Notes under the pieces: generated by a model
Database searches by the model: none
Told to the model about the DNA's origin: nothing
What the model saw: the letters and a program-made list of their open reading frames with translations, nothing else
Position numbers and translations under genes: made by a program
Part shown: positions 18,439 to 29,972 of the stretch, piece after piece
Position numbering within the stretch: position 1 is the first letter of the stretch
Layout of the letters: each line of letters begins with the position of its first letter
Assembly: GCF_004661485.1 (NCBI RefSeq)
Contig: NZ_PQVH01000006.1
Location: forward strand, 124,001 to 188,000
Direction of reading: 5' to 3'
From: Methylotenera oryzisoli
Lineage (GTDB): Bacteria; Pseudomonadota; Gammaproteobacteria; Burkholderiales; Methylophilaceae
DNA: 64,000 nucleotides

Positions 18439-18585
18439 TTAAACGTAAAGCACCACAGGAAATACAGTTGCTGCCAATACCAAAATCACCCACTCCATAC
18501 CCCAGCGCTCCAAATGACCAGTGAAATGAAAAAAGAGCGCTGTAATTGCCACAAGGTAATAACCGATATAGATAGCTAATGCCAT
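18439..18585 (-). CDS. Small two-helix membrane protein, 48 aa
   Basis: Begins MALAIYIGYYLVAITALFF and ends TVFPVVLYV, giving two hydrophobic helices linked by HFTGHLERWGMEW. A GGTGAG ribosome site lies 3 bases before the ATG (reading the minus strand), slightly close. Codon use looks coding. It lies between the SDR gene and the thiC leader, convergent with the SDR gene. I do not recognise the family; it could be a chance frame, but the even hydrophobicity and ribosome site argue for a gene. Confidence 0.5.
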   Translation of the reverse strand: MALAIYIGYYLVAITALFFHFTGHLERWGMEWVILVLAATVFPVVLYV

Positions 18586-18824
18586 AATCTCACCAATACC
18601 ATTTTAAGTTTGAGTTAAATACGATACGTACAATACAAGTGTACCAAAAAACCTACACAACCACTGCTTTTTAAGCATTGCCCATCAAAAACCAATGGAT
18701 AGCCGCACTAGCAAGCGTACTGGCAGGCGTAGCGATACACCGCCAGCACCCTTAAATAGTTACGGTAATCTCCCGTCTTACTTTAATCCGCAAGTTACGG
18801 CAATTAAACACTTGACTTAAACAC

Positions 18825-18853
18825 TTGGTTTTATAGCAAATTTAGCGTATATT
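18825..18853 (+). promoter_or_regulatory. Candidate sigma-70 promoter of thiC
   Basis: -35 TTGGTT (18825-18830), 17-base spacer, -10 TATATT (18848-18853). The predicted start near 18860 sits exactly at the 5' edge of the TPP riboswitch, which supports it. Confidence 0.6.
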
Positions 18854-18861
18854 TCGCTAAT

Positions 18862-18943
18862 TGCTAGGGGTCTGTATTTTTACCTAAATACAGTGAGATA
18901 TACCCTTCGAACCTGATGCGGGTCATGCCGCCGTAGGAAAGCA
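18862..18943 (+). ncRNA. TPP riboswitch (THI element)
   Basis: The conserved blocks are all present: AGGGGT near 18866, CAGTGAGATATACCC (18891-18905), TTCGAACCTGATGCGGGTCA, and the closing GCCGCCGTAGGAAAGCA. The outer arms TGCT (18862) and AGCA (18940) close the P1 stem. It senses thiamine pyrophosphate and represses thiC directly downstream. Confidence 0.96.
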
Positions 18944-19006
18944 TCTATCCGCTTTCCTACAAATATACTAGTAAGGGCACGCAGTTTTCCTGCTCCTTAC
19001 GTTTTT
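18933..19006 (+). terminator. Riboswitch expression platform with terminator hairpin
   Basis: The last ten bases of the aptamer, GTAGGAAAGC (18933-18942), pair perfectly with GCTTTCCTAC (18951-18960), an alternative hairpin that cannot form when TPP holds the aptamer closed. Downstream, arms GTAAGG (18971-18976) and CCTTAC (18995-19000) with inner GCAG/CTGC form a hairpin followed by five T (19002-19006), a likely rho-independent terminator. This suggests transcription attenuation. Confidence 0.7.
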
Positions 19007-19011
19007 GCTAG

Positions 19012-20904
<1,893 letters not shown>

Positions 20905-20953
20905 ACACCTTTTGCTGGGTTTATTTGTAAGTTTAAATAAACTTCCTAGCTAA

Positions 20954-20984
20954 TAAAAAAGCCAGCATCCTTGCTGGCTTTTTT
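20954..20984 (+). terminator. Terminator after thiC
   Basis: Stem GCCAGCA (20961-20967) with TGCTGGC (20972-20978), followed by a T-run and preceded by an A-run. Confidence 0.9.
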
Positions 20985-21106
20985 ATTTTTAGCATAGGGT
21001 TTAAGTCTTTAATCTTATTTGTCTGCTTTATTTCTGCGCGCATTTCAGCCAACCTGCATTATGCTAAACTTTTGCTATCCTCTTTTATCTTAGATCTGGC
21101 TGCGTC

Positions 21107-22750
21107 GTGAACAATATTGAATCCAGTGTCATTGCTGACTTTAGACAAACGCTGCTTTGGCCTGTCCAACTGATTTCAGAGTCGAACAGCCAAAAAATCC
21201 AGCGTCCGTGGGATATTCTTAAAGCTGAAAACTGCCCTTGGCAAGAGATTCAAGATGAATTTTCGTTAGCCAAACAATCGTTAAGTGAAGTGCGTTACCA
21301 AGAGTTTGTTACCTTCATGCCGTTTGCGCAGCGCTTTTTATACGGAGAAGGCAAGCATGGGCGCGAATCTGGTGGCTATGGTGAGTCGCCGATTCATATC
21401 TTTTCACGTTCTGATGTGAATCAGGTCCGCATTACGCTCAACAATCACGAAGCCCCTATCGTATTAAAAGTAGCGCATATTGAACTGTATTTTTTCTATG
21501 ATATTGATGTCGCTTTTTTAGCGCTTGAAGTCACCGGAGAAAATATCCAGCTCAATCACGCGATGGAGATTTTGTATCGCTTAGGGCGCACCTACCCTAA
21601 TTATTGGGAAGAAAATGGCGATGCCGGCCACTGTGCAAAAAGCATTGAGTGGTTAGATAAACAAGGCCATGTGCTTGCATGCTCTGACTACCAAGACAAG
21701 ACCCGATATTTATCATTTGTAAAAGATAACCACGTACCCTGCGTTTCTTTGCACTGGGAATTTTTGATGCACCCCTTGGTGCAGCATTACTCCAGCCAAG
21801 AAGGCGAAATTCGTTATCGAGAAATTGAATATCAACGTATGCCATTAATGGCTTACCTAGCGTTTGAAGACGTTAGCAAGCTCACTCGTGGTGATTTGAT
21901 ACGCTTAGGTTTGGTTACCCAGCCGTGGGATTCCGAAACGCTACCATTTACCGAAGAGTTTTTAAGTAATTTTGAACACAAGCACTGCTACGACCGCTAC
22001 TGGGATAATAATAAAAGCGACCCATGGAGCACCACTCGCATTATGTGCACAGGGCAAAATTTTATTGTAGTTGGCAGTAAACAGCACCGCGTATATACCA
22101 ATGAAAGAACTGGCATTAAGCGCAACTATCAAAGCCAATATTTCTTACTGTTTCTAATTGCCCACTTTCAAAAAGCAGCACTGTTGATGCTATCAGACCG
22201 CATGGTACAAGCCATTAGTCGTTTAAATATTGAAGATGAGACTTCCATCAAAACCTTTAGACAAAGCATCCGTAATGTGATGGGCGTATTTCTACGTTTT
22301 ACCCATCGCTATTGGTTTGAAAGCGTATCAGACCAAGCCGTTGCAAAAGATATATTTGCCATGATGCATCAACAATTAAACACGCTAGATTTATTTAAAA
22401 AAACGCGTAGCCGCATTATGGATATGGCTGAATATTTAGAAGGCGAAGAAATTAAACGCCAAGCAGATACAGTAGTCAGACTAACAGTTGTCACCATTTT
22501 AGGCTTAATCGGCACCATGACCAGTGGCTTGCTAGGCATGAATATTTTTGACTTCTCTCAAACAACTAGCATAGAAAAATTTGCCTATTTTGTAGGCATC
22601 TTTGTACCGGTAAGCATCCTCACCTTTTACACGGTCGTTAAATCACGCAGGTTATCCTTATTCTTAGACGCACTTTCTAATGAAAATACCGGCTTACTGT
22701 ATAAGGTCGCTAAATTGAAAAGCGTCTGGTTTGGTAAAGTAGATAATTAG
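21107..22750 (+). CDS. CorA-like divalent cation transporter, long form
   Basis: 547 aa from a GTG at 21107; typical CorA is 310-370 aa, so this has a long N-terminal cytoplasmic domain. The CorA signature is at the C-terminus: a long helix (LDLFKKTRSRIMDMAEYLEG), first membrane helix ending GMNIF (the GMN selectivity motif), then a second helix (FAYFVGIFVPVSILTFYTVV). It carries Mg2+ or other divalent ions across the inner membrane. The N-terminal 300 residues have no domain I can name. It stands alone between two terminators. Confidence 0.8.
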   Translation: MNNIESSVIADFRQTLLWPVQLISESNSQKIQRPWDILKAENCPWQEIQDEFSLAKQSLSEVRYQEFVTFMPFAQRFLYGEGKHGRESGGYGESPIHIFSRSDVNQVRITLNNHEAPIVLKVAHIELYFFYDIDVAFLALEVTGENIQLNHAMEILYRLGRTYPNYWEENGDAGHCAKSIEWLDKQGHVLACSDYQDKTRYLSFVKDNHVPCVSLHWEFLMHPLVQHYSSQEGEIRYREIEYQRMPLMAYLAFEDVSKLTRGDLIRLGLVTQPWDSETLPFTEEFLSNFEHKHCYDRYWDNNKSDPWSTTRIMCTGQNFIVVGSKQHRVYTNERTGIKRNYQSQYFLLFLIAHFQKAALLMLSDRMVQAISRLNIEDETSIKTFRQSIRNVMGVFLRFTHRYWFESVSDQAVAKDIFAMMHQQLNTLDLFKKTRSRIMDMAEYLEGEEIKRQADTVVRLTVVTILGLIGTMTSGLLGMNIFDFSQTTSIEKFAYFVGIFVPVSILTFYTVVKSRRLSLFLDALSNENTGLLYKVAKLKSVWFGKVDN

Positions 22751-22858
22751 AGGTCACACTTTACGCTGACGCAAATGGCTACTGCTAATCGCAGATTTGA
22801 TTAAATGACTTAGATTGCTTTTGGTCATTTTTAAGTAAGTTTCAACCTTGATGTGATC

Positions 22859-22887
22859 AAAACAGCCCGCTAATCGCTGGCTGTTTT
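22859..22887 (+). terminator. Terminator after the CorA-like gene
   Basis: Arms AAAACAGCC (22859-22867) and GGCTGTTTT (22879-22887), followed by a T-rich tail. Confidence 0.8.
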
Positions 22888-22964
22888 GTTTTAAATTCAA
22901 TCAATTGTATTCACGCCTAGCCAATAAAAAAGGCGTAAAATAGTAACATTCAAGGAAAAAACTT

Positions 22965-24224
22965 TTGACTACCCTAAAACTCTCAAAAAAATCTGGTGAT
23001 GCCCCAAGCAATGTGGCAAGTAAAGCACCTGTACGCCGCTCAAACACGCCTACGCGTGATAGAACAACTGCACCGGTTAGACCACAACGCCCTAGCGCAC
23101 CAGAGGCAAGCGCGCCGGTGCGTGCCAGAAGTGAATCTAGAGACCAAACTAGAGATCAAGCAAGGCCTGCGCATCAAGATGCGCCACGTCAACGTAACCA
23201 CCGTCATGATGGCTCCTTGCACACGTCCTCTACACCTAGAGCACTAACACCAGATAGCCGTGCGCCATCACCGCGCCCAATTGATCCGGATGCGCGCAGA
23301 CCAGATGCTCACAAATTAGACAGCATGCAAACTACCCGCGATAGAGCAGACCGTGAAGGTGCTTACCGCAACCCGCCACGCCGTGGCGGCAAGGTGCGCG
23401 ATGGTTTTGTAGCCAGTGAGTTTGATAAAACACGTAATAATAAAGAAGCATTTGCCGCCAAAGCCAATGCCAGCCAGCCTGATTTGCCACGCTTATCTAA
23501 AGTAATGGCAGAACGTGGCTTATGTTCACGCCGCGAAGCAGATGAGTGGATTGCGAATGGCTGGGTAAAAGTAGATGGTGAGATTATTGAAACACTAGGC
23601 TCACGCATCAAACCTGACGCCGAAATCATTATCAGCAGTTACGCTCAGGAATACCAAGCTGAAAACGTGACGATTATTCTGCACAAACCTGTGGGCTATG
23701 TGAGCGGCCAGGCAGAAGATGGCTACCAACCTGCGATTGTATTGATACACCCAGATAACCAGTGGGAAGACGATCCAGAGCTACACCACCATCACCCCAA
23801 ACAGTTCCATCGCGGCATGCTGCAGGGTTTAGCGCCAGCTGGCCGCTTGGATATTGACTCTACAGGGATGTTAGTGCTCACTCAGGACGGCCGCGTTGCG
23901 CGCCATTTGATTGGGGAAGACTCTACCGTAGAAAAAGAATACTTGGTGCGTGTGACTGGCGAGCTTAGCGATGCAGACTTAAAACGCTTGAACTACGGCT
24001 TGAGTTTAGATGGTGAAAAATTAAAACCAGCCAAAGTAAGCTGGCAAAATGAAGACCAATTACGCTTTGTATTACGTGAAGGCAAAAAACGCCAAATTCG
24101 CCGTATGTGCGAAATGGTAGGATTGCACGTAGTAGGCTTAAAACGTATTCGTATCGGCAGTGTGACTTTGGGTAAATTACCCGTTGGCGAATGGCGATAT
24201 TTACGCAACGATGAGCGCTTTTAA
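22965..24224 (+). CDS. rluF: 23S rRNA pseudouridine synthase, RluF/RluB type, with long basic N-terminus
   Basis: 419 aa. Residues from about 175 form an S4 RNA-binding domain (LSKVMAERGLCSRREADEWI), then the RsuA/RluB catalytic domain with the aspartate motif GRLDIDSTGML and the end motifs REGKKRQIRRMCEMVGLHV and GEWRYL; the last fit RluF best. The first ~170 residues are rich in Arg, Pro, Ser and Asp and look disordered, a common but variable extension in betaproteobacteria that may bind rRNA. TTG start at 22965 with AAGGA 8 bases before it. Confidence 0.85.
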   Translation: MTTLKLSKKSGDAPSNVASKAPVRRSNTPTRDRTTAPVRPQRPSAPEASAPVRARSESRDQTRDQARPAHQDAPRQRNHRHDGSLHTSSTPRALTPDSRAPSPRPIDPDARRPDAHKLDSMQTTRDRADREGAYRNPPRRGGKVRDGFVASEFDKTRNNKEAFAAKANASQPDLPRLSKVMAERGLCSRREADEWIANGWVKVDGEIIETLGSRIKPDAEIIISSYAQEYQAENVTIILHKPVGYVSGQAEDGYQPAIVLIHPDNQWEDDPELHHHHPKQFHRGMLQGLAPAGRLDIDSTGMLVLTQDGRVARHLIGEDSTVEKEYLVRVTGELSDADLKRLNYGLSLDGEKLKPAKVSWQNEDQLRFVLREGKKRQIRRMCEMVGLHVVGLKRIRIGSVTLGKLPVGEWRYLRNDERF

Positions 24225-24270
24225 TGTAGCATCTGGCTTAATGATTAATTATTGATAGCGAGGTTGTATC

Positions 24271-24660
24271 ATGGGATTATTTGATAGTTTAGCTGGTGCA
24301 GTGTTAAGCAACATGGGCGGCGATAAAGGCGCTATGTTGCAAATCGCCATGGATCTATTTAAACAGAACGGTGGCTTGGAAGGCGTAGTGGCCAAATTTA
24401 ATGAGGCTGGTTTGTCTGAACAAGCTGCATCATGGATTAGCAAAGGCGACAACTTACCAATTTCTGCCGAGCAAGTAATAGAAGTACTAGGGCGTGACAG
24501 TATTGCCGGTATTGCCGAAAAACTAACGATGTCACCTAGTGACATCAGCGCAAAAATTGCAGAATACTTACCGCAGGCCATCGACAAAATGACGCCCAAT
24601 GGTGAAGTAGACAGCAACTCAGGCAACCTGCTGACAGCCGTCATGGGGATGCTTAAATAA
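24271..24660 (+). CDS. yidB: YidB/DUF937 family protein
   Basis: 129 aa beginning MGLFDSLAGAVLSN, typical of the YidB-like DUF937 family. The C-terminal half has WISKGDNLPISAEQVIEVLG and a helix-rich tail, again typical. The cellular role of the family is not established. The start has GAGG about 9 bases upstream. Confidence 0.85.
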   Translation: MGLFDSLAGAVLSNMGGDKGAMLQIAMDLFKQNGGLEGVVAKFNEAGLSEQAASWISKGDNLPISAEQVIEVLGRDSIAGIAEKLTMSPSDISAKIAEYLPQAIDKMTPNGEVDSNSGNLLTAVMGMLK

Positions 24661-24670
24661 CAGCACCACA

Positions 24671-24700
24671 ATAGAAACGGCGCTTAGGCGCCGTTTCTAT
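24671..24700 (+). terminator. Strong hairpin terminator after yidB
   Basis: Perfect 13-base arms 24671-24683 and 24688-24700 with a TTAG loop; the T-run is short, so it may act in either direction. Confidence 0.75.
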
Positions 24701-24823
24701 TCAATACTCACATACCTGGCATCACAATGCCCTGCTATGCACATACTAAAATTACTGTACGTTAACCTTTGCCTGTAAGCTCTGTTACTGCTTACCAATC
24801 ACTTTATTTAATAAAATCAGCAT

Positions 24824-25651
24824 ATGGATATCTTGTTACTACTTAAAGCCGCCTTACTGGGCATTGTTGAGGGCGCTACCGAGTTCTTGCCTATCTCCAG
24901 CACCGGACATTTAATCTTGGCCGGTGACCTGCTCAATTTCATGAACCATGAAAAACGGAATGTATTTGATATTGCGATACAGCTGGGCGCTATCTTAGCG
25001 GTGGTATGGGAGTACCGTACGCGTTTTGTCAGTACATTTGCAGGGATCGGGCGCGACCCCATCGCCAACCGTTTATTCATTAATTTGAGCATTGCGTTCT
25101 TGCCACTAGCCATCTTGGGCTTGGCTTTTGGTAGCACCATCAAAACCCATCTGTTTAAACCAGTGCCGGTTGCCCTGGCGTTTATTATTGGTGCGTTTAT
25201 TATTTTGTGGGCAGAGAGGCGCACACATACCGTGACCATAGAAACCGTGGATGACATTCGTCCCTTAGATGCCTTAAAACTAGGGCTGGCACAAGCAGTA
25301 GCGCTGATTCCAGGCATGTCACGCTCTGGCTCCACCATTATCGGCGGCCTATTTTTTGGTTTATCACGCAAAGCGGCCGCGGAATTTTCATTTTTCCTCG
25401 CTGTCCCAACGCTAGGGATTGCCTCTATTTACTCGATGTACAAAGATCGTGCCCTGCTCAGTATGGATGACATGGGCGCATGGGCAATGGGGTTTATATT
25501 TTCTTTCATTAGTGCCATGATTGCGGTTAGAGCGCTTATTCGCTACGTCAGCAACCATGACTTTACGATTTTTGCATGGTATCGCCTTGCATTTGGCGGA
25601 ATCGTACTGCTAACCGCGTATACAGGCTTAGTCGACTGGACTGTACACTGA
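24824..25651 (+). CDS. uppP: Undecaprenyl-diphosphatase
   Basis: 275 aa multi-pass membrane enzyme that recycles undecaprenyl pyrophosphate to the monophosphate carrier for peptidoglycan and LPS building. Both family motifs are intact: [14 protein letters not shown] near the N-terminus and [13 protein letters not shown] in the middle, supplying Glu, Ser, His and Arg for catalysis. Length is normal. Also called BacA; overexpression gives bacitracin resistance in other species. Confidence 0.95.
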   Translation: MDILLLLKAALLGIVEGATEFLPISSTGHLILAGDLLNFMNHEKRNVFDIAIQLGAILAVVWEYRTRFVSTFAGIGRDPIANRLFINLSIAFLPLAILGLAFGSTIKTHLFKPVPVALAFIIGAFIILWAERRTHTVTIETVDDIRPLDALKLGLAQAVALIPGMSRSGSTIIGGLFFGLSRKAAAEFSFFLAVPTLGIASIYSMYKDRALLSMDDMGAWAMGFIFSFISAMIAVRALIRYVSNHDFTIFAWYRLAFGGIVLLTAYTGLVDWTVH

Positions 25652-25731
25652 AGTAATAACAACAATATGAACGTGCATATACTGGTAATGACAACAGACG
25701 CATTATCAATATAGCTAACAAAGGTGACATC

Positions 25732-28404
25732 ATGAAAAAATTATTGAAATACGGTCTCTACGGTGCAGCTGGCGTGGTTGCCTTGCTGGTTCTGGCCGTT
25801 GCCATCATCTCTGCAACATTTAACCCGAATGATTACAAGCCGCTCATCATTAAGCTAGTGCAAGAAAAGAAACAGCGCACCCTGAATATTGAGGGCGATA
25901 TCAAACTCGCTTTCTGGCCTAAAATTGGGGCAGATTTAGGCAAACTTTCAATTTCTGAACACAACTCCGAGCAAACTTTTGCCTCGATTCAAGGTGCAAA
26001 AGTAGCACTAGCTCTGTTACCTTTGCTTAAAAAAGAGCTGGTGGTAGATACCGTCTACATTGATGGTGCGCAGGCTAACATCATTAAATATAAAGATGGC
26101 ACTAATAACTTTGATGACCTACTCAGCAAGGATGAAGAAGAGTCCGAGCAAATTAAATTTGATGTGGATGGCGTTAAAGTCACCAACTCTGCCATCAACT
26201 ATACCGACGAAGGCACGGGTGCAAAATATGCACTCTCTAAGTTCAATTTAACTTCTGGCCACATCGCATTAGCTGAGCCGATTGATCTGGCCACTGACTT
26301 TAGCGCAACGGCAAATCAACCGGCATTGGCGGCTAATGTAAAACTTAAGGGGACTTTCCTTGCAGATCCTGAGGCCAAACACTTTGCCGCAAAAAACCTA
26401 GACGCCAGCATTAAAGGCGATGTGCTGGGCGGTAAAGATGTAGCAATCACCTTAAGCGGTGATGTTGATGCCAAGCCGGAAACGCGTGAATTCTTAGTCG
26501 ATAGCTTGAAATTAGCCTTAGCCGGTCAATTTGACGGTGCCAAAGTCACCTTGGATTTAAACGCACCCGCACTGGTTGCGCAAAAGGATGAAGTCACCAG
26601 CAAAAAAATCACCGTGAGCTTAAGCCAAGAAAAAGCGAGCGACAACTTTAAAGCAAACTTAATCCTGGCTGATATTAAAGGTTCGCCTAAAGCACTACAA
26701 AGCAGCGGCATTAGTGGTGACATCACTGGTACACAAGGTAAGCGCAGCATCAACGGCAAGTTTTCATCTCCGTTCCAAGGCAATCTGGAAAGCCTGATTT
26801 TTGACTTACCAAAATTTGCCGGCAATATCGACATTAAAGACCCTGCCATCCCTAATGGCAGTGCCAAAGTGAGTTTTGATTTAAGTTTGCACGCAGATGC
26901 TAAGCAAGAACAAGTGCATAGCAAATTCTTAATGAATGTAGATAACACCAAGCTTAACGGTAACGTAGCGCTCGCTAACTTTAAAAAACCCAATATTCAG
27001 TTTAATTTAACTGCGGATGCTTTAGACTTAAACAAGCTATTAGGCCCAAGCAAGCCTAAAAAAGCTGAGCCAGCCAGCCAAAAACCTGCTGATATGTCGG
27101 CATTGGCTAATTTACTCTTAGACGGCAAAATCAATATTGGACAAATCAGTTACGACAAATATCGCTTATCTGGCCTCAATGTTAATGTGAAAGCCGATGG
27201 GCAAAAGCTGGCACTATCCGGCTTAAATGTGAAGTTTGACGAGAGCCAGATTAAAGGGAGCTTGGGCATCAGCCAATTTCACAAACCGCTTTATACGTTT
27301 GATCTTGATATTGACCAGCTGAATCTTGATAAATATATCATTGCAAGTGACAAGCCAGTAGAAACCAAAGCCAACACTGGCGATGCTCCGCTGGATTTAA
27401 GCGCACTGAAAGCACTGAATGCCAATGGCTCTATCCGTATTGGCAATTTAAGATACGGCAAAACCAAGGCTTCAAACGTGCGTGTAGACTTAAAAGCCGC
27501 TGATGGCGTTGCCACTATTGCCCCACTGTCTGCAAATTTGTATCAAGGCAGTATGAATGGCTCACTTAGGGTAGACGCACGCAGCACCCCCAGCATCGCC
27601 TTCAAGCAAGACATGAAAGGCATTGCCATTGGCCCTTTGCTAGTAGATGCGATCAATAATGATATGTTAGACGGCAAAGGCACGCTCAGCGTTGACGTAA
27701 CCGCAGCAGGCAATACTGTAGGTGCCATGAAAAAAGCGCTGAATGGCACATCCTCACTGCAACTGGCCGATGGTGCAATCAAGGGCATCGACATTGCCGG
27801 CACTATTCGCAATGCCAAATCTAAAATCAATATTTTCAAAGACAAAAACAGCATTGGTGCTGACCAAACACAGAAAACTGACTTTAGTGAACTCACCGCG
27901 TCATTTAACATTAAAAATGGGGTCGCCCACAACGAGGACCTTGCCATGAAGGCTCCTATTTTGCGCTTAGCCAAAGGTGATAGCCGTGGCGATGTAGATA
28001 TTGCTAACGAAACCATTAACTACTTAGCTAAACCGACGATTGTTAAATCCCTTAAAGGCCAGGGCGGCGCAGAGCTTGATTCGCTTGCTGGTGTATCCAT
28101 CCCCGTTAAGGTGACTGGTACTTTTTCTGCGCCTAAATATGGCATTGATTTTGCCGCACTGGGCACCGCTATTGCGAAATCCAATTTAATCGACAAAGTG
28201 GGTGGCGATAAAGCTGGTGCCGTGAAAGCACTGGTGGGCGATGGTAACAAAGTAGATGCATTAAAAGGCCTGCTCGATAAAAACAAACCTGCAGATAGTG
28301 CTACTGCACCGGCAGACGGCAGCACCACAGAGCAGCCAAAATCAGCTGAAGAGTTAGCGAAAGAAAAAGCAGAGCAAAAACTTAAAAAACTGTTCAAATT
28401 TTAA
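25732..28404 (+). CDS. AsmA-family outer-membrane assembly/lipid-transport protein
   Basis: 890 aa. An N-terminal membrane helix (residues 5-28) is followed by the AsmA entry FNPNDYKPLIIKLVQEKKQR and a long repeat-rich beta domain, then the C-terminal AsmA_2 segment near GTLSVDVTAAGNTVGAMKKA. It ends in a Lys-rich tail. AsmA-like proteins bridge the periplasm and help move phospholipids to the outer membrane. AAGGTG precedes the ATG. It is followed closely by mutY. Confidence 0.9.
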   Translation: MKKLLKYGLYGAAGVVALLVLAVAIISATFNPNDYKPLIIKLVQEKKQRTLNIEGDIKLAFWPKIGADLGKLSISEHNSEQTFASIQGAKVALALLPLLKKELVVDTVYIDGAQANIIKYKDGTNNFDDLLSKDEEESEQIKFDVDGVKVTNSAINYTDEGTGAKYALSKFNLTSGHIALAEPIDLATDFSATANQPALAANVKLKGTFLADPEAKHFAAKNLDASIKGDVLGGKDVAITLSGDVDAKPETREFLVDSLKLALAGQFDGAKVTLDLNAPALVAQKDEVTSKKITVSLSQEKASDNFKANLILADIKGSPKALQSSGISGDITGTQGKRSINGKFSSPFQGNLESLIFDLPKFAGNIDIKDPAIPNGSAKVSFDLSLHADAKQEQVHSKFLMNVDNTKLNGNVALANFKKPNIQFNLTADALDLNKLLGPSKPKKAEPASQKPADMSALANLLLDGKINIGQISYDKYRLSGLNVNVKADGQKLALSGLNVKFDESQIKGSLGISQFHKPLYTFDLDIDQLNLDKYIIASDKPVETKANTGDAPLDLSALKALNANGSIRIGNLRYGKTKASNVRVDLKAADGVATIAPLSANLYQGSMNGSLRVDARSTPSIAFKQDMKGIAIGPLLVDAINNDMLDGKGTLSVDVTAAGNTVGAMKKALNGTSSLQLADGAIKGIDIAGTIRNAKSKINIFKDKNSIGADQTQKTDFSELTASFNIKNGVAHNEDLAMKAPILRLAKGDSRGDVDIANETINYLAKPTIVKSLKGQGGAELDSLAGVSIPVKVTGTFSAPKYGIDFAALGTAIAKSNLIDKVGGDKAGAVKALVGDGNKVDALKGLLDKNKPADSATAPADGSTTEQPKSAEELAKEKAEQKLKKLFKF

Positions 28405-28456
28405 GCAACTTGCATACAGTTACACCCTCTTTCATTTTTATTAAGTAGCTTGATTC

Positions 28457-29509
28457 ATGACTGACTTTGCCAGCCGCCTGATTTCTTGGCAAAAAATACA
28501 CGGTCGACACGACCTACCTTGGCAAAACACTACAGACCCCTATGCCATCTGGGTATCTGAAATCATGCTACAGCAAACCCAAGTATCGGCGGTAATTGGT
28601 TACTACGGCAAATTCATGGCCCGCTTTCCAACCATTTCCGACTTAGCCAATGCCACACAAGATGAAGTATTGCAGCATTGGAGCGGCCTTGGTTACTACT
28701 CTAGAGCACGTAACCTGCACCATGCCGCACAAACTATTGTGGACGAACATGCTGGGCAGTTCCCACAAGACTTCAACACCATACAAACACTCTCCGGCAT
28801 TGGCCGCTCCACCGCAGCGGCCATCGCCTCGTTTGCCTTTCATCAGGTGCAAACCATTTTGGATGGCAATGTAAAACGGGTGCTGGCAAGGCACTTTGCC
28901 ATTAGCGGCTGGACCAGCGCACCCAAAATTGAAAAGGCACTATGGCAGCTAGCTGAGAGCCTATTACCTCAGTCTGACATGGTAGCCTACACCCAAGGCC
29001 TGATGGACTTGGGTGCAACCGTATGCACCAGAAGCAAGCCTAAATGTGCGGTATGTCCTTTAAATGAAAGCTGTTTAGCGCGCCAACAAAACCTCACCTC
29101 AGTATTACCTACCCCCAAGCCCAAAAAAAGCATCCCTGAGAAGAACACCACCATGCTCATCTTGCAGCAAGGCAATGAGGTGATGCTGGTCAAGCGCCCA
29201 CCCTCAGGCATATGGGGTGGCTTATGGAGCTTTCCGGAATCGGACGATACAGAGAATCAGGATTACGCCGCGACCGTGCTCAAGCAATTTGGCATCAACG
29301 CAACGGTAGATGCACCATTAGCCCCCATCAGCCACGTTTTTACTCATTTTAAGTTGCATATTAAGCCTCAGCCCCTTACCGTTAGCCAGCACGCACTACA
29401 AGCGCGCGAAGCAACGGCAATCTGGCTGACGATCGAAGATGCACTTGGTGCCGCAATACCCACTCCGGTACGTAATATTCTCTTAAAACTAGCTCACGAC
29501 CGCTCTTAA
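28457..29509 (+). CDS. mutY: Adenine DNA glycosylase
   Basis: 350 aa, normal length. It removes adenine mispaired with 8-oxoguanine. Features: catalytic Glu in SEIMLQQTQV, helix-hairpin-helix near LSGIGRSTAAAIASF, catalytic Asp in LDGNVKRVLAR, the iron-sulphur cysteines C-x6-C-x2-C-x5-C (CTRSKPKCAVCPLNESC), and a C-terminal NUDIX-like domain that reads 8-oxoG (GIWGGLWSFPE). All key residues are present. Confidence 0.97.
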   Translation: MTDFASRLISWQKIHGRHDLPWQNTTDPYAIWVSEIMLQQTQVSAVIGYYGKFMARFPTISDLANATQDEVLQHWSGLGYYSRARNLHHAAQTIVDEHAGQFPQDFNTIQTLSGIGRSTAAAIASFAFHQVQTILDGNVKRVLARHFAISGWTSAPKIEKALWQLAESLLPQSDMVAYTQGLMDLGATVCTRSKPKCAVCPLNESCLARQQNLTSVLPTPKPKKSIPEKNTTMLILQQGNEVMLVKRPPSGIWGGLWSFPESDDTENQDYAATVLKQFGINATVDAPLAPISHVFTHFKLHIKPQPLTVSQHALQAREATAIWLTIEDALGAAIPTPVRNILLKLAHDRS

Positions 29510-29640
29510 CCATACACTTCTTGCCCTATGTCCAAGCAAGGCGTAGGATTAAAGCTATCATTACCATCAATTAAATTGAATCTAACGTTCAGATGGCGGT
29601 CAGACCTCTCTCAAACAACAACACATAAGGAGAAACATAA

Positions 29641-29967
29641 ATGAACAACAACAATTTACCTTCACCAGTAGATGTTTCTAAAGAACAATTGATTGCCGAC
29701 TTCAAAGTAGTCATCGCTGATGCAGAAGCCTTACTAAAAGCAACCGCTAGTCAGGGCGGCGAAGCAATGGCAAATTTACGTGCAAAAACTGAAGAATCAC
29801 TTGCTGTTGCCAAAGAAAAATTAGCCGATGCACAAGAAGTTTTAGTGGCAAAAACCAAAGCCGCAGCACGCGCAACCGATGACTATGTGCACGACAAACC
29901 TTGGCATGCAGTTGGCATCGCAGCGGGCGTTGGCTTAGTGGTTGGTTTACTTATTGGCCGCCGTTAA
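29641..29967 (+). CDS. yqjD: DUF883/ElaB-YqjD family membrane-anchored protein
   Basis: 108 aa. A helical N-terminal part rich in Ala, Lys and Glu ends in the conserved DDYVHDKPWHAVGIAAG and a single C-terminal membrane helix (GLVVGLLIGRR). YqjD and ElaB in enterobacteria associate ribosomes with the inner membrane in stationary phase. AAGGAGA ribosome site. First gene of a three-gene yqjDEK-like unit. Confidence 0.9.
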   Translation: MNNNNLPSPVDVSKEQLIADFKVVIADAEALLKATASQGGEAMANLRAKTEESLAVAKEKLADAQEVLVAKTKAAARATDDYVHDKPWHAVGIAAGVGLVVGLLIGRR

Positions 29968-29972
29968 TTGCA

